Shown: positions 1-8,387, numbered from the stretch's first letter. The stretch: 41,932 nucleotides of DNA from Rhodocyclaceae bacterium (GCA_028869135.1 JAGWTC010000022.1:1-41932); one strand, 5' to 3'. The notes: generated by a model from the sequence alone, not told the origin. Program-made: numbers and translations.

Positions 1-700
1 TCGTTCAGCTCGTCAAGACTTTTTGAAGAAATTTTGAAATATTTTTATTTCTCGTTTCTCCGGAAGGCCCACCAACTCTGCCTTCCCGCCCAACTCACTT
101 CACGCCTTCCAACTTCTCGCGTCGTTGAAAGGAGGCGCATTATGGCCAGTCTTTCAGGACTTGGCAACACCTTTTTGAGAAGTTTTTTTGGTCAAACAAC
201 AAAACCCTGCAAAAACAACATGACTAGCGTTTCACTTAGGATGCAATTCGCGCCACGCACCTTTGCAAGAGAGAAGTCTCGCGCCGCCTTTCGCCAATAG
301 CGCAGAGGCGGATTCCTTGCATTTACACATCGCGTCGTCGCCCCCGCATAAACAGTACCCGAACAAATCATGGGCACTGCGGTCACAAAAAGACAACGGC
401 GCTATTGGAATGCCTAGCCACAAACGAATCTCCGAGGCCAGGCGTTCGTGTGCAGGCTGCGCAAAGCACGACAGAAGAGAAGCGACCGGACACAGGACAA
501 ACGGTGACTTTTACGGACCGCCTCAGGAAGACTGGCGTGCGCCCATGGCAACCGGCATGTTGCGGGCAGCGAAACCAACATCGTCCGGCGCGAACACAAG
601 AAAGTGAGAGGAAAGGCGCTGGCCACCTCGCATGGGTCTGCACGCAAGGGCCGGGTAGCGCACGCGAATGTGCGGCGCACATGAGCGCAATACCTATTGC
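1..700. other. Region without a supported gene
   Basis: No recognisable protein or RNA gene was found here. The first 200 bases are T-rich and contain two similar T-rich blocks at about 12-38 and 163-190. A 52-codon reading frame at 142-300 (+) has a textbook AGGAGG site 6 bases before its ATG, but its product (basic, no known motif) looks like translated non-coding DNA. The longer frames between 263 and 890 overlap one another on both strands and match nothing I know. The left neighbour lies outside the window, so this may be its downstream region. Confidence 0.5.
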
Positions 701-729
701 AGAAAAACAAAACGCCCCTTGCGGGGCGT
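701..729 (-). terminator. Rho-independent terminator after tRNA-Ser
   Basis: Perfect 7-bp stem (712-718 with 723-729) around the loop TTGC. On the minus strand it is followed by a T-rich tract (complement of 701-711). It lies 11 bases past the 3' CCA of the tRNA and would end that transcript. Confidence 0.85.
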
Positions 730-740
730 CATGTCAGTTC

Positions 741-831
741 TGGCGGAGACGAGAAGATTCGAACTTCCGATACCCTTTTGGGGTATGCTCCCTTAGCAGG
801 GGAGTGCCTTCGACCACTCGGCCACGTCTCC
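741..831 (-). tRNA. tRNA-Ser (anticodon GCU)
   Basis: Class II tRNA with a 7-bp acceptor stem (GGAGACG with CGTCTCC), the D-arm sequence GTGGCCGAGTGG, a long variable arm, a T-arm with TTCGAAT and an encoded 3' CCA at 741-743. The anticodon GCT is at 795-797, in the loop CTGCTAA, and reads AGC/AGU codons. It lies directly downstream of lysC on the same strand, an arrangement I know from other betaproteobacteria. It may be co-transcribed with lysC, and it has its own terminator. Confidence 0.95.
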
Positions 832-883
832 GAACCGGACGCGATAATACTTGCTTCGCGTGTCCGGGTCAAACGAAAACGGC

Positions 884-2116
884 TTATTGATCGAGGCCGA
901 AAGACTTGTGCAGAACGCGCACGGCCAATTCCAGATATTTTTCATCGACGACGACGGAAATCTTGATTTCCGAAGTCGAGATCATCTGAATATTGATGCC
1001 CTCTTCAGCCAGCGTACGGAACATCTGACTGGCAATGCCCGGATGCGAACGCATGCCGACGCCGACGGCCGACACCTTGCAGATCTTCTCGTCGCCAATC
1101 ACGTTGCGAGCGCCGACATGCTTCTGGACGGAGTCCTCAAGAATCTTCTTGGCACGCGCATACTCGCCGCGGTTCACCGTAAACGAGAAGTCGGTGGTGC
1201 CGTCATGGCCGACGTTCTGGATGATCATGTCGACATCGATATTGGCTTCCGAGATCGGGCCGAGTATCTGGTAGGCGATGCCGGGCTTGTCGGGCACGCC
1301 GAGCACGGTCAGCTTGGCCTCGTCGCGGTTGAAGGCGATGCCGGAAATGATTGGTTGTTCCATCGTGGAATCTTCCTCTAGTGTAATCAGCGTGCCGTTA
1401 GTTTCCTTGCCCTCTTCCTCGAAGCTGGACAGCACGCGCAACTTGACCTTGTATTTGCCGGCGAACTCGACCGAGCGAATCTGCAGCACCTTGGAGCCGA
1501 GGCTGGCCATTTCCAGCATTTCCTCGAAGGTGATTTGTTCCAGCTTCTTCGCTTCCGGCACGATGCGCGGATCGGTGGTGTAGACGCCGTCCACATCGGT
1601 GTAAATCTGGCATTCGTCGGCCTTAAGCGCTGCAGCCAGCGCGACGCCGGTGGTGTCGGAACCGCCGCGACCGAGCGTGGTGATTGCGCCATTCTCATCG
1701 ACGCCCTGGAAACCGGCGACGATGATGACCTTACCGGCATCGAGATCGGCGCGCATGTTCTTTTCCTCGATATCGAGAATGCGCGCCTTGGTGTGGGAAC
1801 TGTCCGTCAGAATCCTTACCTGGGCACCGGTATAGCTTTTTGCATCGACACCAATGCTCTTGAGCGCCATCGCCAGCAGTGCAATCGTGACCTGTTCGCC
1901 GGTCGACACCATGACGTCCAGCTCACGCGGATCCGGGGTCGCCTGGATTTCCCTGGCAAGCCCGATCAGACGATTGGTTTCGCCACTCATGGCCGACACG
2001 ACAACAACGATTTGGTGGCCTTGCGCCTTCCAGCGGGCAACACGCTTTGCGACATTCTTGATGCGCTCAGGAGAGCCCATCGATGTGCCGCCGTATTTCT
2101 GAACGATGAGTGCCAT
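884..2116 (-). CDS. lysC: Aspartate kinase
   Basis: Phosphorylates L-aspartate with ATP, the first step towards lysine, threonine, methionine and diaminopimelate (cytoplasm). The 410-residue product starts MALIVQKYGGTSMG, the family N-terminal motif. It continues with the kinase core (LGRGGSDTT, the TDVDGVYTTDPR segment) and two C-terminal ACT domains from about residue 265, which normally bind the feedback inhibitors. The reading frame is open to 2215, but the ATG at 2116 was chosen because it begins the conserved motif and has AGGA 5 bases upstream. A TAGAAT -10-like hexamer lies at 2155-2160. No lysine riboswitch was recognised in the short leader. The tRNA-Ser gene follows on the same strand. 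Confidence 0.96.
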   Translation of the reverse strand: MALIVQKYGGTSMGSPERIKNVAKRVARWKAQGHQIVVVVSAMSGETNRLIGLAREIQATPDPRELDVMVSTGEQVTIALLAMALKSIGVDAKSYTGAQVRILTDSSHTKARILDIEEKNMRADLDAGKVIIVAGFQGVDENGAITTLGRGGSDTTGVALAAALKADECQIYTDVDGVYTTDPRIVPEAKKLEQITFEEMLEMASLGSKVLQIRSVEFAGKYKVKLRVLSSFEEEGKETNGTLITLEEDSTMEQPIISGIAFNRDEAKLTVLGVPDKPGIAYQILGPISEANIDVDMIIQNVGHDGTTDFSFTVNRGEYARAKKILEDSVQKHVGARNVIGDEKICKVSAVGVGMRSHPGIASQMFRTLAEEGINIQMISTSEIKISVVVDEKYLELAVRVLHKSFGLDQ

Positions 2117-2288
2117 GCGTTCCTGCTTCCCTACAGAATCGAACAAAGTCTGCCATTCTAGCCTAGGACAGATCAAATTGCTTCCGGATGCAAGAGTCCC
2201 AGCCAAAGCCCCCAAACTGACCTATATTCCATATACTTAATTCCGGGTGAGGAACCTAGGATCCGTCTCAAGAAGCGCACAGACATAT

Positions 2289-2304
2289 CGTGCCGATCGG
2301 CACG
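2289..2304. promoter_or_regulatory. 16-bp perfect palindrome, possible operator
   Basis: CGTGCCGATCGGCACG is a perfect inverted repeat centred on GATC. It ends 26 bases before the ATG of the small HTH gene at 2331. The symmetry and position suit a binding site for a dimeric regulator, possibly the HTH protein itself (inference). A role as a transcript hairpin is less likely because there is no loop and no T tract. Confidence 0.45.
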
Positions 2305-2330
2305 TCTTTATTGGGCTGAGGAGATCTCGT

Positions 2331-2624
2331 ATGTCGGCAAGCGATAAAATCGATGCTCGCGAAATACGACGCAAACTGGGCATGAACCAGCAGGAGTTCT
2401 GGTCATTGCTCGGCGTGACGCAAAGCGGCGGTTCCCGCTATGAGAGTGGGCGCAATATGCCCCGTCCGGTACAGCATCTCCTGAGACTGGTTCATGTCGA
2501 ACGCGTGGACATCGGCCGCATCAAGCGGGAAGATATCGACGTCATCGACTATCTCAAGACCAACAATCCCGGCTTGCTCAGGGACCTGAAAAAACAGGCC
2601 AAGGCTCACCGCAAGGGCGCCTGA
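2331..2624 (+). CDS. Small helix-turn-helix transcriptional regulator
   Basis: 97-residue protein with an XRE/Cro-like helix-turn-helix at about residues 8-45. The REIRRKLGMNQQEFWSLLGV stretch gives the first helix, turn and recognition helix, followed by SRYESGR and PRPVQHLLRLV. The C-terminal 45 residues (VDIGRIKREDIDVIDYLK) are charged and of unknown role. The start at 2331 has GAGGAG about 8 bases upstream. The frame is open to 2247, but the upstream part carries the palindrome and no homology-like sequence. It faces the radical SAM gene with a 3-base gap. Its target genes cannot be told from sequence. Autoregulation through the upstream palindrome is a guess. Confidence 0.8.
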   Translation: MSASDKIDAREIRRKLGMNQQEFWSLLGVTQSGGSRYESGRNMPRPVQHLLRLVHVERVDIGRIKREDIDVIDYLKTNNPGLLRDLKKQAKAHRKGA

Positions 2625-2627
2625 AGC

Positions 2628-3476
2628 TCAAACGCTGACCTGGACAGACACACCCAGCGCTTCGATTCGTTTGCTCATCCCCGCCAGCCAATCTGCGGGC
2701 AAGGCCTCCAGCCTCCCCGCCCCCGGCTGCATCGATTGCCGCGCCAAGCCATACAGAAGCACCCCCCGAATCTCTCCGCGCAGCTCCAAAAGAAAATCCA
2801 GATAAGCGCCCACCTCAGCTTCCGACGGCGGCGCCCCATCCAGCATCACCATGCAGGTCTGCACCCAGGTCGGTACGATACTCGCGCACAACTTAAGCCT
2901 GTTCAAAGCCGCCCCGGCCGCCTGATGCACACCGTTCAGCTCAAGGATGCGCGCAGGCTCGACGGCATCGACCTTGAACCACACCTCCCCCCCCGCCTCG
3001 GCAACGCGCTTCAGGCCGTCGCGGACATAACGACGCCCGACCAGACTGCCGTTGGTAATGACCCGCAATTTCAGGTCGCCCAATCCTCGCTCCCGCATCA
3101 CGCGCACGACCAATGCCACCGCCTCGGTAAACTCCGGTGCGCTGGTCGGCTCCCCATTACCCGAGAACGCGATGTCCATGAGGCGCCGGGCATCGGCCGG
3201 CACCTGAGAGGCCATGAAGTCGCCATGCTGGATATCATCGAGCATCCGATTCAACTCACGCTCCAGCAATGCAAGATCCAGCGGCGGCGGCCCGCCGCGT
3301 GTCAGATTCGGCACCTGGCAGTAGATGCACGCCCAGTTGCAAGCATTGTTTGGATTCAGGTTAATGCCGATCGACACGCCGCCGGCACGTCGCGACACAA
3401 CAGGATAGACGTAACGCAGCCCGGCGCTGTCGCGGTCGTGATTGCGTATGCTCAGTGCGTGGGGCAAGGTTGCCAT
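2628..3476 (-). CDS. Radical SAM protein (COG0731-like)
   Basis: 282-residue protein with a radical SAM [4Fe-4S] motif: C46, C50 and C53 in NNACNWACIYC (CX3CX2C). The glycine-rich SAM-binding strand FSGNGEPTS follows, as in the family. The overall look resembles COG0731 Fe-S oxidoreductases, some of which act in wyosine tRNA modification, but bacteria lack that pathway and the substrate here is unknown. It is divergent from queD with about 100 bases between the starts. It is not a typical QueE, whose length and motif surroundings differ, although the neighbourhood invites that guess. Start ATG at 3476. Confidence 0.85.
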   Translation of the reverse strand: MATLPHALSIRNHDRDSAGLRYVYPVVSRRAGGVSIGINLNPNNACNWACIYCQVPNLTRGGPPPLDLALLERELNRMLDDIQHGDFMASQVPADARRLMDIAFSGNGEPTSAPEFTEAVALVVRVMRERGLGDLKLRVITNGSLVGRRYVRDGLKRVAEAGGEVWFKVDAVEPARILELNGVHQAAGAALNRLKLCASIVPTWVQTCMVMLDGAPPSEAEVGAYLDFLLELRGEIRGVLLYGLARQSMQPGAGRLEALPADWLAGMSKRIEALGVSVQVSV

Positions 3477-3574
3477 GGGGCGAATGGTATACTTCTCGGG
3501 CTTTTCAGCTTAACACCCTTAATACCGCTGGTCCCGGCATACGTCATGCACTCGGGCGCGGTCCGGAATTTCCC

Positions 3575-4018
3575 ATGCAAATCACCCGCCGCCTCGAATT
3601 CGATGCTGGTCACCGCATCCCCAATCACAAGGGGCAGTGTCGCCATCTGCACGGTCATCGCTACATCCTTGAAATCACGCTCTCCGGCGATGTCATCCGC
3701 GGTGCCGATAATGCCGCCGACGGCATGCTGATGGACTTCTCGGAAATCAAGCGCGTCGCCAACGAACACCTGATCGAACGCTGGGATCACGCCTTCTTCG
3801 TATATCGGGAAGATCATGTCGTAGCGGACTTTCTCGCGACATTGCCCGACCATCGTACCGTCGTCCTCGATGTGACTCCGACGGTGGAAAATCTGGCTCG
3901 CGTCGCGTTTGATACGCTGGATCCGCTCTACCGCGACGCCTACGGTAACCACCTGCGGCTGGAAAGAGTCCGCCTCTACGAAACGCCCAACTGCTGGGCC
4001 GACATTACGCGCCCCTGA
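3575..4018 (+). CDS. queD: 6-carboxytetrahydropterin synthase (QueD)
   Basis: Converts 7,8-dihydroneopterin triphosphate to 6-carboxy-5,6,7,8-tetrahydropterin, the second step of queuosine/7-deazaguanine synthesis. The 147-residue protein starts MQITRRLEFDAGHR. H13, H26 and H28 are the expected zinc ligands, and C22 in GQCRHLHGH is the catalytic cysteine at QueD spacing. The later segments LMDFSEIK and PTVENLAR also fit the family. The frame is open from 3455, but the upstream 40 residues are not family-like, so the ATG at 3575 was taken. It is a little longer than E. coli QueD (about 120 residues). No other queuosine gene is in the window. Confidence 0.9.
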   Translation: MQITRRLEFDAGHRIPNHKGQCRHLHGHRYILEITLSGDVIRGADNAADGMLMDFSEIKRVANEHLIERWDHAFFVYREDHVVADFLATLPDHRTVVLDVTPTVENLARVAFDTLDPLYRDAYGNHLRLERVRLYETPNCWADITRP

Positions 4019-4126
4019 AAAGCAGGCACAGTTTTTCGTGAATTGAAGGGCTTAGCCTAGGGTACTTGGGCTATTGGCAAGGGCCTGCTGTCGCACAATG
4101 ACGACAACATAGGCAGAGCATCCTTC

Positions 4127-4909
4127 ATGAAGCAGCTTGCCGTATTCAATCAGAAGGGCGGGGTCGGCAAGACGACGACTGCGCTCAACCTCGGCGCAGG
4201 CCTCGCCCGCCGGGGGCATGACGTACTGCTGCTGGACCTCGATCCGCAAGCGCATATGACATCCGTCATGGAGCATGCGCCGCGCGACGTTGCCGCAAGC
4301 ATTTTCGCCTTCTATCGCGACAACAGACCGCTCCACGAACTTGAGATCGCATGGCCGGGCATCGGCCATCTGGTTCCGGCCCATACCGAGCTCATCAAGG
4401 TCGACTCCTTGTTCGGCAAGGGCCCCAATATTCTCAATCGCCTGAACAGCGGCCTTACCGCCTTGCGCGAAAGGCACAATGAGCGGATTGCCATTATCGA
4501 CTGCTGCCCGTTTCTCGGCGTGCTTTCGCTCAACGCCGTATTTGCCGCCGACTGTCTGATCGTGCCGGTATCTTCGGATTTTTTAAGCCTGCGCGGTGCG
4601 CAGCAGATCGAACACACCCTGAAAGTGCTGGAGCCCGTGCTCAAACGACGAGTGGAAAGGCGTTATTTGCTAACCCGCTTCGACAAGCGGCGCAAGATGA
4701 GCTTCGAGATTCAGGGAAAAATGCGGGCGTTGTTCGGCGACGACTTATGCGAAACCGTCATTTCCGAGAATGTCGCAGTGGCTGAAGCGCCTGCGGTCTA
4801 CAAGGATGTCTTCGCACACGCCGCCGACAGTCGGGGCGCGCAGGACTATGCAGCCTTGATCGAAGAGCTGTCCGCTGACGGCTTCTTCTTTAACGGGCGA
4901 TCAGACTGA
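4127..4909 (+). CDS. ParA-family ATPase (orphan)
   Basis: 260-residue P-loop ATPase of the ParA/MinD class. The deviant Walker A motif KGGVGKTT covers residues 10-17 with the signature lysine K10. The Walker A' strand LLLDLDPQAHMT follows at about residue 44, and IIDCCPFLG is the Walker B region. Family members segregate plasmids or chromosomes or position cellular machines on the nucleoid. No parB and no obvious parS-like repeats lie next to it, so this is an orphan ParA rather than the chromosomal parAB pair. Its 3' end overlaps the tail of the convergent small gene at 4890 by 20 bases. Confidence 0.85.
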   Translation: MKQLAVFNQKGGVGKTTTALNLGAGLARRGHDVLLLDLDPQAHMTSVMEHAPRDVAASIFAFYRDNRPLHELEIAWPGIGHLVPAHTELIKVDSLFGKGPNILNRLNSGLTALRERHNERIAIIDCCPFLGVLSLNAVFAADCLIVPVSSDFLSLRGAQQIEHTLKVLEPVLKRRVERRYLLTRFDKRRKMSFEIQGKMRALFGDDLCETVISENVAVAEAPAVYKDVFAHAADSRGAQDYAALIEELSADGFFFNGRSD

Positions 4910-5114
4910 CCACATCCTCGAAATTGCCGGCGACTGGCGTGCGCACCGAGCCGTGATGACAGACGCAATTGAGAATCTGGCAATCCCGATAAATCTGGCG
5001 CAGCTTGCGGCCAGCCTCTTCCTCCGTCTCTCCCGGAATCATGAGGTTATCGACAACCATGCCGACGCGCGTACGGATGCGGAATGCATATTTCTTCAGT
5101 TTGAAGGGCTGCAT
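4890..5114 (-). CDS. Small protein of unknown function
   Basis: 74-residue protein starting MQPFKLKKYAFRIRTRVGM. It resembles an uncharacterised small family I associate with betaproteobacteria (beta-strand start with RIRTR..G..VDNL, then an amphipathic helix EEEAGRKLRQIYRDCQIL). It has three cysteines near the C-terminus (QILNCVCHHG). No function can be assigned. The frame is open to 5270, but the region before residue 1 is low-complexity and unlike a protein. ATG at 5135 is an alternative. Its last 20 bases overlap the end of the parA-like gene on the other strand. Confidence 0.6.
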   Translation of the reverse strand: MQPFKLKKYAFRIRTRVGMVVDNLMIPGETEEEAGRKLRQIYRDCQILNCVCHHGSVRTPVAGNFEDVVSLIAR

Positions 5115-5290
5115 AAAAAATCCGTTATAAGTCATAAGGATTGATGCAGTATATGTAGAACTTTCAAAAAACACAAGATAGCCCCCTATTTTCATTGGGA
5201 TTTTTTCATTTCGTCGCGACGCTGCAACAAAACTGACAAAACCCGAAAGCTTGCCGACCTTGAAGGGCATGGCGGCACGGTAGTTGGGGT

Positions 5291-5332
5291 GAAAAAACAG
5301 AAGGGGCGGTGGCTTGCGCCACCACCCCTTCT
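5291..5332 (-). terminator. Rho-independent terminator of rpsT
   Basis: Long GC-rich hairpin between 5299 and 5332 (about 15 pairs, one G-U in the RNA, short loop) with a run of six T's in the minus-strand sense at 5291-5298. It lies about 20 bases past the rpsT stop codon. Confidence 0.9.
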
Positions 5333-5354
5333 GGGGTCCTGCAATTACAAGAGC

Positions 5355-5615
5355 TTAGAGAGCCTTGATGGCGGCGCTCAGGCGGCTCTTGTGGCGAGCT
5401 GCCTTGTTCTTGTGAACAATCTTCTTGTCGGCGATCGAATCGATCACACCAACAGAGGCTTGATAGACGGCCTGGGCGGCAGCCTTATCGCCAGCTTCGA
5501 CGGCCTTTTGCACTTTCTTGATCGCGGTGCGCAGAGTCGAACGCAGGCTCATGTTATGCGCGCGCTGCTTGACCGCCTGGCGGGCGCGCTTGCGAGCTTG
5601 TGCAGTATTTGCCAT
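5355..5615 (-). CDS. rpsT: 30S ribosomal protein S20
   Basis: 86-residue very basic protein, starting [18 protein letters not shown], that binds 16S rRNA early in 30S assembly. The helical repeats rich in A, K and R and the ending [11 protein letters not shown] are typical of S20, and the length is normal. It is transcribed alone from a strong promoter (5665-5693) with its own terminator. It is divergent from murJ, an order common in betaproteobacteria. Confidence 0.97.
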   Translation of the reverse strand: MANTAQARKRARQAVKQRAHNMSLRSTLRTAIKKVQKAVEAGDKAAAQAVYQASVGVIDSIADKKIVHKNKAARHKSRLSAAIKAL

Positions 5616-5664
5616 ATCGAAATCCGGTTAAAAAATTAGGTTGGTGAAACAAGCGAAGTCCGCG

Positions 5665-5693
5665 ATTGTACAAGGAAGTGAAATGCGATGCAA
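5665..5693 (-). promoter_or_regulatory. Sigma-70 type promoter of rpsT
   Basis: Minus-strand TTGCAT (5688-5693) and TACAAT (5665-5670) are separated by exactly 17 bases. The match is 4/6 at -35 and 5/6 at -10. Transcription would start about 40 bases upstream of the rpsT ATG. The site lies within the sequence upstream of murJ. Confidence 0.75.
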
Positions 5694-5791
5694 GCCCTTT
5701 GGGTAGATGCCGGGAAAACCGGCTAACATGGCGCCCTGCCGACAAGCCGCTGGCTTGCCCTGGCCCCAGCCTTCCACATCAGCCCAGCTCA

Positions 5792-7333
5792 ATGAATCTG
5801 CTCAAAGCCCTCGCTACCGTCAGCAGCATGACCCTGTTGTCCCGCATTCTGGGCTTTGTTCGTGATTTCGTCATCGCCAGGGCTTTCGGCGCCGGCATTG
5901 CCACCGACGCTTTCGTTGTCGCCTTCCGCCTGCCCAATCTGCTGCGGCGCCTGTTTGCCGAAGGCGCATTTTCCCAAGCCTTTGTGCCTATCCTGGCCGA
6001 ATACAAGAACAAGCGCGGCGACACGGAAACCCATCAGCTTGTGAATCGGGTCGCCACCCTGCTCTTCGCCATCCTGTTCTGTGTCACCTTGCTCGGCGTC
6101 CTCGCCGCACCGGCGTTGATCTATGTTTCGGCTCCCGGCTTCAGCAGCGATCCAGACAAGTTCGCGCTGACCGTTGAGCTGACACGCATCTGCTTTCCCT
6201 ACATCCTGTGCATGTCGCTGGTCGCGCTCTCGGCCGGCGTGCTGAATACCTGGAATCGCTTCGCAGTGCCGGCCTTCACGCCGGTACTCCTGAATCTCTC
6301 ATTCATTGTCATGGCGCTGTTCGCCGCCCCGTGGTTCGCGCAGCCCATCATGGTGCTCGGCTGGGCGGCCGTACTCGGCGGTGTGCTGCAACTGTCCATC
6401 CAGTTGCCGGCATTGACGAGAATCGGCCTGCTGCCGCGCTGGGACTGGGCGCCAGCCGATGCCGGCGTGCGCCGCATTCTCAAGCTCATGGCCCCCGCCG
6501 TGCTGGGCGTTTCGATCTCCCAGGTTTCCCTGCTGATCAACACCGTCTTCGCTTCCTTTCTCGTCACCGGTAGCGTGTCCTGGCTCTATTACGCAGACCG
6601 CCTGATGGAGTTCCCGTCCGGACTCCTCGGCGCCGCGCTCGGCACCATCCTGCTGCCCAGTCTCGCCAAGCTTCACGCCAGCGATATGCGCGCCGAATTT
6701 TCCGCGCTGCTTGACTGGGGCATACGCCTGACCTTGATGCTAACGCTGCCGTGTGCGCTGGCCTTCGCCATGCTCTCGGTACCCCTGCTGTCTACGCTGT
6801 TCCAGCACGGCGCTTTTACTGCGGACGACGTCATGCAGACGCGCAATGCGCTGATCGCCTACAGTGTCGGGCTGACCGGCATCATCATGGTGAAGATTCT
6901 GGCGCCGGGCTTCTATGCGCGCCAGGATATCCGTACGCCGGTCAGGATCGGCGTCATGACGCTGCTGCTGACGCAGGCGCTCAACGTGCTGTTTATCTAC
7001 GGCTTTCACTTCGCGCATGCCGGGCTTGCGCTCTCTATCGGCGTGGCGGCCTGCTTCAACGCAGGCTTCCTGCTGGTAGGCCTGCTCAAGCGCGAGGCCT
7101 ATGTTCCCCAACCCGGCTGGACGGTATTCGGCCTCCGTCTCTGCGTCGGCCTGTGCGCCCTGGCGCTCGCACTCTGGTGCGGCATGGGCAGTGAAGCCGC
7201 GTGGCTGAGCATGGGCAAGATCGAGCGTCTATGGCGTCTGTCCGCCCTCGTCGGCGGCGGGATCGCCGCGTATTTCGCCGCGCTGTGGCTGGCTGGCCTG
7301 CGCATCGCCGACTTCAAGCGACGTGGCGCCTAA
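5792..7333 (+). CDS. murJ: Lipid II flippase MurJ
   Basis: 513-residue MOP-superfamily inner-membrane protein that moves lipid II to the periplasmic face for peptidoglycan synthesis. The N-terminus MNLLKALATVSSMTLLSRILGFVRD and the following AFGAGIATDAFVVAFRLPN and FAEGAFSQAFVP are hallmark MurJ segments. About 14 hydrophobic helices can be counted. The ATG at 5792 was chosen because it begins the family sequence; the frame is open back to 5666. It is convergent with the Sel1 gene with only 5 bases between stops. No terminator hairpin is visible in that gap. Confidence 0.96.
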   Translation: MNLLKALATVSSMTLLSRILGFVRDFVIARAFGAGIATDAFVVAFRLPNLLRRLFAEGAFSQAFVPILAEYKNKRGDTETHQLVNRVATLLFAILFCVTLLGVLAAPALIYVSAPGFSSDPDKFALTVELTRICFPYILCMSLVALSAGVLNTWNRFAVPAFTPVLLNLSFIVMALFAAPWFAQPIMVLGWAAVLGGVLQLSIQLPALTRIGLLPRWDWAPADAGVRRILKLMAPAVLGVSISQVSLLINTVFASFLVTGSVSWLYYADRLMEFPSGLLGAALGTILLPSLAKLHASDMRAEFSALLDWGIRLTLMLTLPCALAFAMLSVPLLSTLFQHGAFTADDVMQTRNALIAYSVGLTGIIMVKILAPGFYARQDIRTPVRIGVMTLLLTQALNVLFIYGFHFAHAGLALSIGVAACFNAGFLLVGLLKREAYVPQPGWTVFGLRLCVGLCALALALWCGMGSEAAWLSMGKIERLWRLSALVGGGIAAYFAALWLAGLRIADFKRRGA

Positions 7334-7338
7334 ACCGT

Positions 7339-8331
7339 CTAATGCACGGAATGCGAGGCTGACTCCGGCATCACGTTCTGCTGCAGGCGACTGAGACCAA
7401 AGCTCGAGCCTTCGTCTCCCATCGCCACACCCCGCTCGTACCAGGCTTGGGCACGACCGAGGTCGCGCTCCAAACCCTGCCCCTTTTCATACAAGGCCCC
7501 CAGCCAGGCATAAGCGGGCGTGTAGCCGTGGTTGATGGCGTCGTACATCAGCGCGATACCGTGCGTGACATCGGTCTTGCCGTGGCTGCCGGTAATCAGG
7601 TAATGGCCGAGGATAGCCATGCTGCGGGCATCGCCGCGCTCGGCTGCCTTGTTGAGCCAGGCGTGGCCGAGCACGATATCGTGCGGCAGAAACTCGCCGG
7701 CGAAGTAGGCATCGGAAATGCAGTTGGCCGCATTGCTGTAGCCGGCCTCGAACGCGGCATCCAGCATGCGCAGGGCCTGCGCCGGATCAGGGGTGCAGCC
7801 CTCGCCCTGCAGCAGCATCATGCCGACGGCCGCCTTGGCGGACAGCACGCCATGTTCGGCGCCGATTGATAGCAGACGAAATGCTTCGGTCTTGTCTTCC
7901 GCCACACCCATGCCGGACTGGTACATCCAGCCGAGGTTGCAGTGAGCGCGCATGTCGCCCTTCTCCGCCGCGCGGCGATACCACTGCGCGGCCTGCTGCA
8001 GATCCCGCTCGACGGCGATGCCCAGCGCATGCACCTTGCCCATATGGAACATGGCGCCACCATGGCCCTGCTCCGCCAGTGTGCGCAGCTTGTTGATGGC
8101 TTGAAAATAATGCAAGGGCTCCGGGTCCGCCTCCGTCATGCGGTCATAGCGCGCCCGCGCCTCATCGAGATGGCGGGCCTTGAGCAGGCGATGCACGAGA
8201 TAGCAGGCAAAATCGCCGCGCGAGGTGCTGGCCACGATCTCGGGCCAGATCACGGCTTCGATCTCGCTATCGTCGAACTCGTCCGGCCACCAGCGTTCGT
8301 GGCGCGTCAGGGCTTCGCTGAGAGTGGTCAT
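7339..8331 (-). CDS. Sel1-repeat (SLR) protein
   Basis: 330-residue protein. From about residue 85 it consists of six roughly 36-residue Sel1-like repeats, each with an A-x-x-x-L-G-x-x-Y-x-x-G core and an A-x-x-W-Y/L-x-x-A-A-E-x-G-D end (for example AQWYRRAAEKGD). Sel1 repeats form an alpha-solenoid used for protein-protein binding. The N-terminal 85 residues have no repeats. No signal peptide is seen, so it is probably cytoplasmic. The start at 8331 has AGGA 8 bases upstream; ATG at 8349 and TTG at 8373 are in frame but lack good sites. The partner is unknown. Confidence 0.85.
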   Translation of the reverse strand: MTTLSEALTRHERWWPDEFDDSEIEAVIWPEIVASTSRGDFACYLVHRLLKARHLDEARARYDRMTEADPEPLHYFQAINKLRTLAEQGHGGAMFHMGKVHALGIAVERDLQQAAQWYRRAAEKGDMRAHCNLGWMYQSGMGVAEDKTEAFRLLSIGAEHGVLSAKAAVGMMLLQGEGCTPDPAQALRMLDAAFEAGYSNAANCISDAYFAGEFLPHDIVLGHAWLNKAAERGDARSMAILGHYLITGSHGKTDVTHGIALMYDAINHGYTPAYAWLGALYEKGQGLERDLGRAQAWYERGVAMGDEGSSFGLSRLQQNVMPESASHSVH

Positions 8332-8387
8332 CCGATCGTTCCTGATCATCCTTGGATGATGCAGTGTAGCCAAGCCGGGGCCAATGA

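Noticed and set aside
142-300. 52-codon frame with a perfect AGGAGG ribosome-binding site
   Set aside because: The product has no motif and is basic and serine-rich, like translated spacer DNA; the region looks non-coding. Only the ribosome site supports it.
835-868. Hairpin between lysC and tRNA-Ser considered as the lysC terminator
   Set aside because: The stem has a bulge and no T tract before the tRNA starts at 831; read-through into the tRNA seems as likely.
1535-2161. 208-codon plus-strand frame inside lysC
   Set aside because: It is antisense to an unambiguous aspartate kinase and has no recognisable motif; such frames are common in GC-rich genes.
4890-5270. Longer 126-residue version of the small protein next to parA
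   Set aside because: The extra N-terminal 52 residues come from AT-rich spacer sequence; the conserved-looking part starts at 5114.
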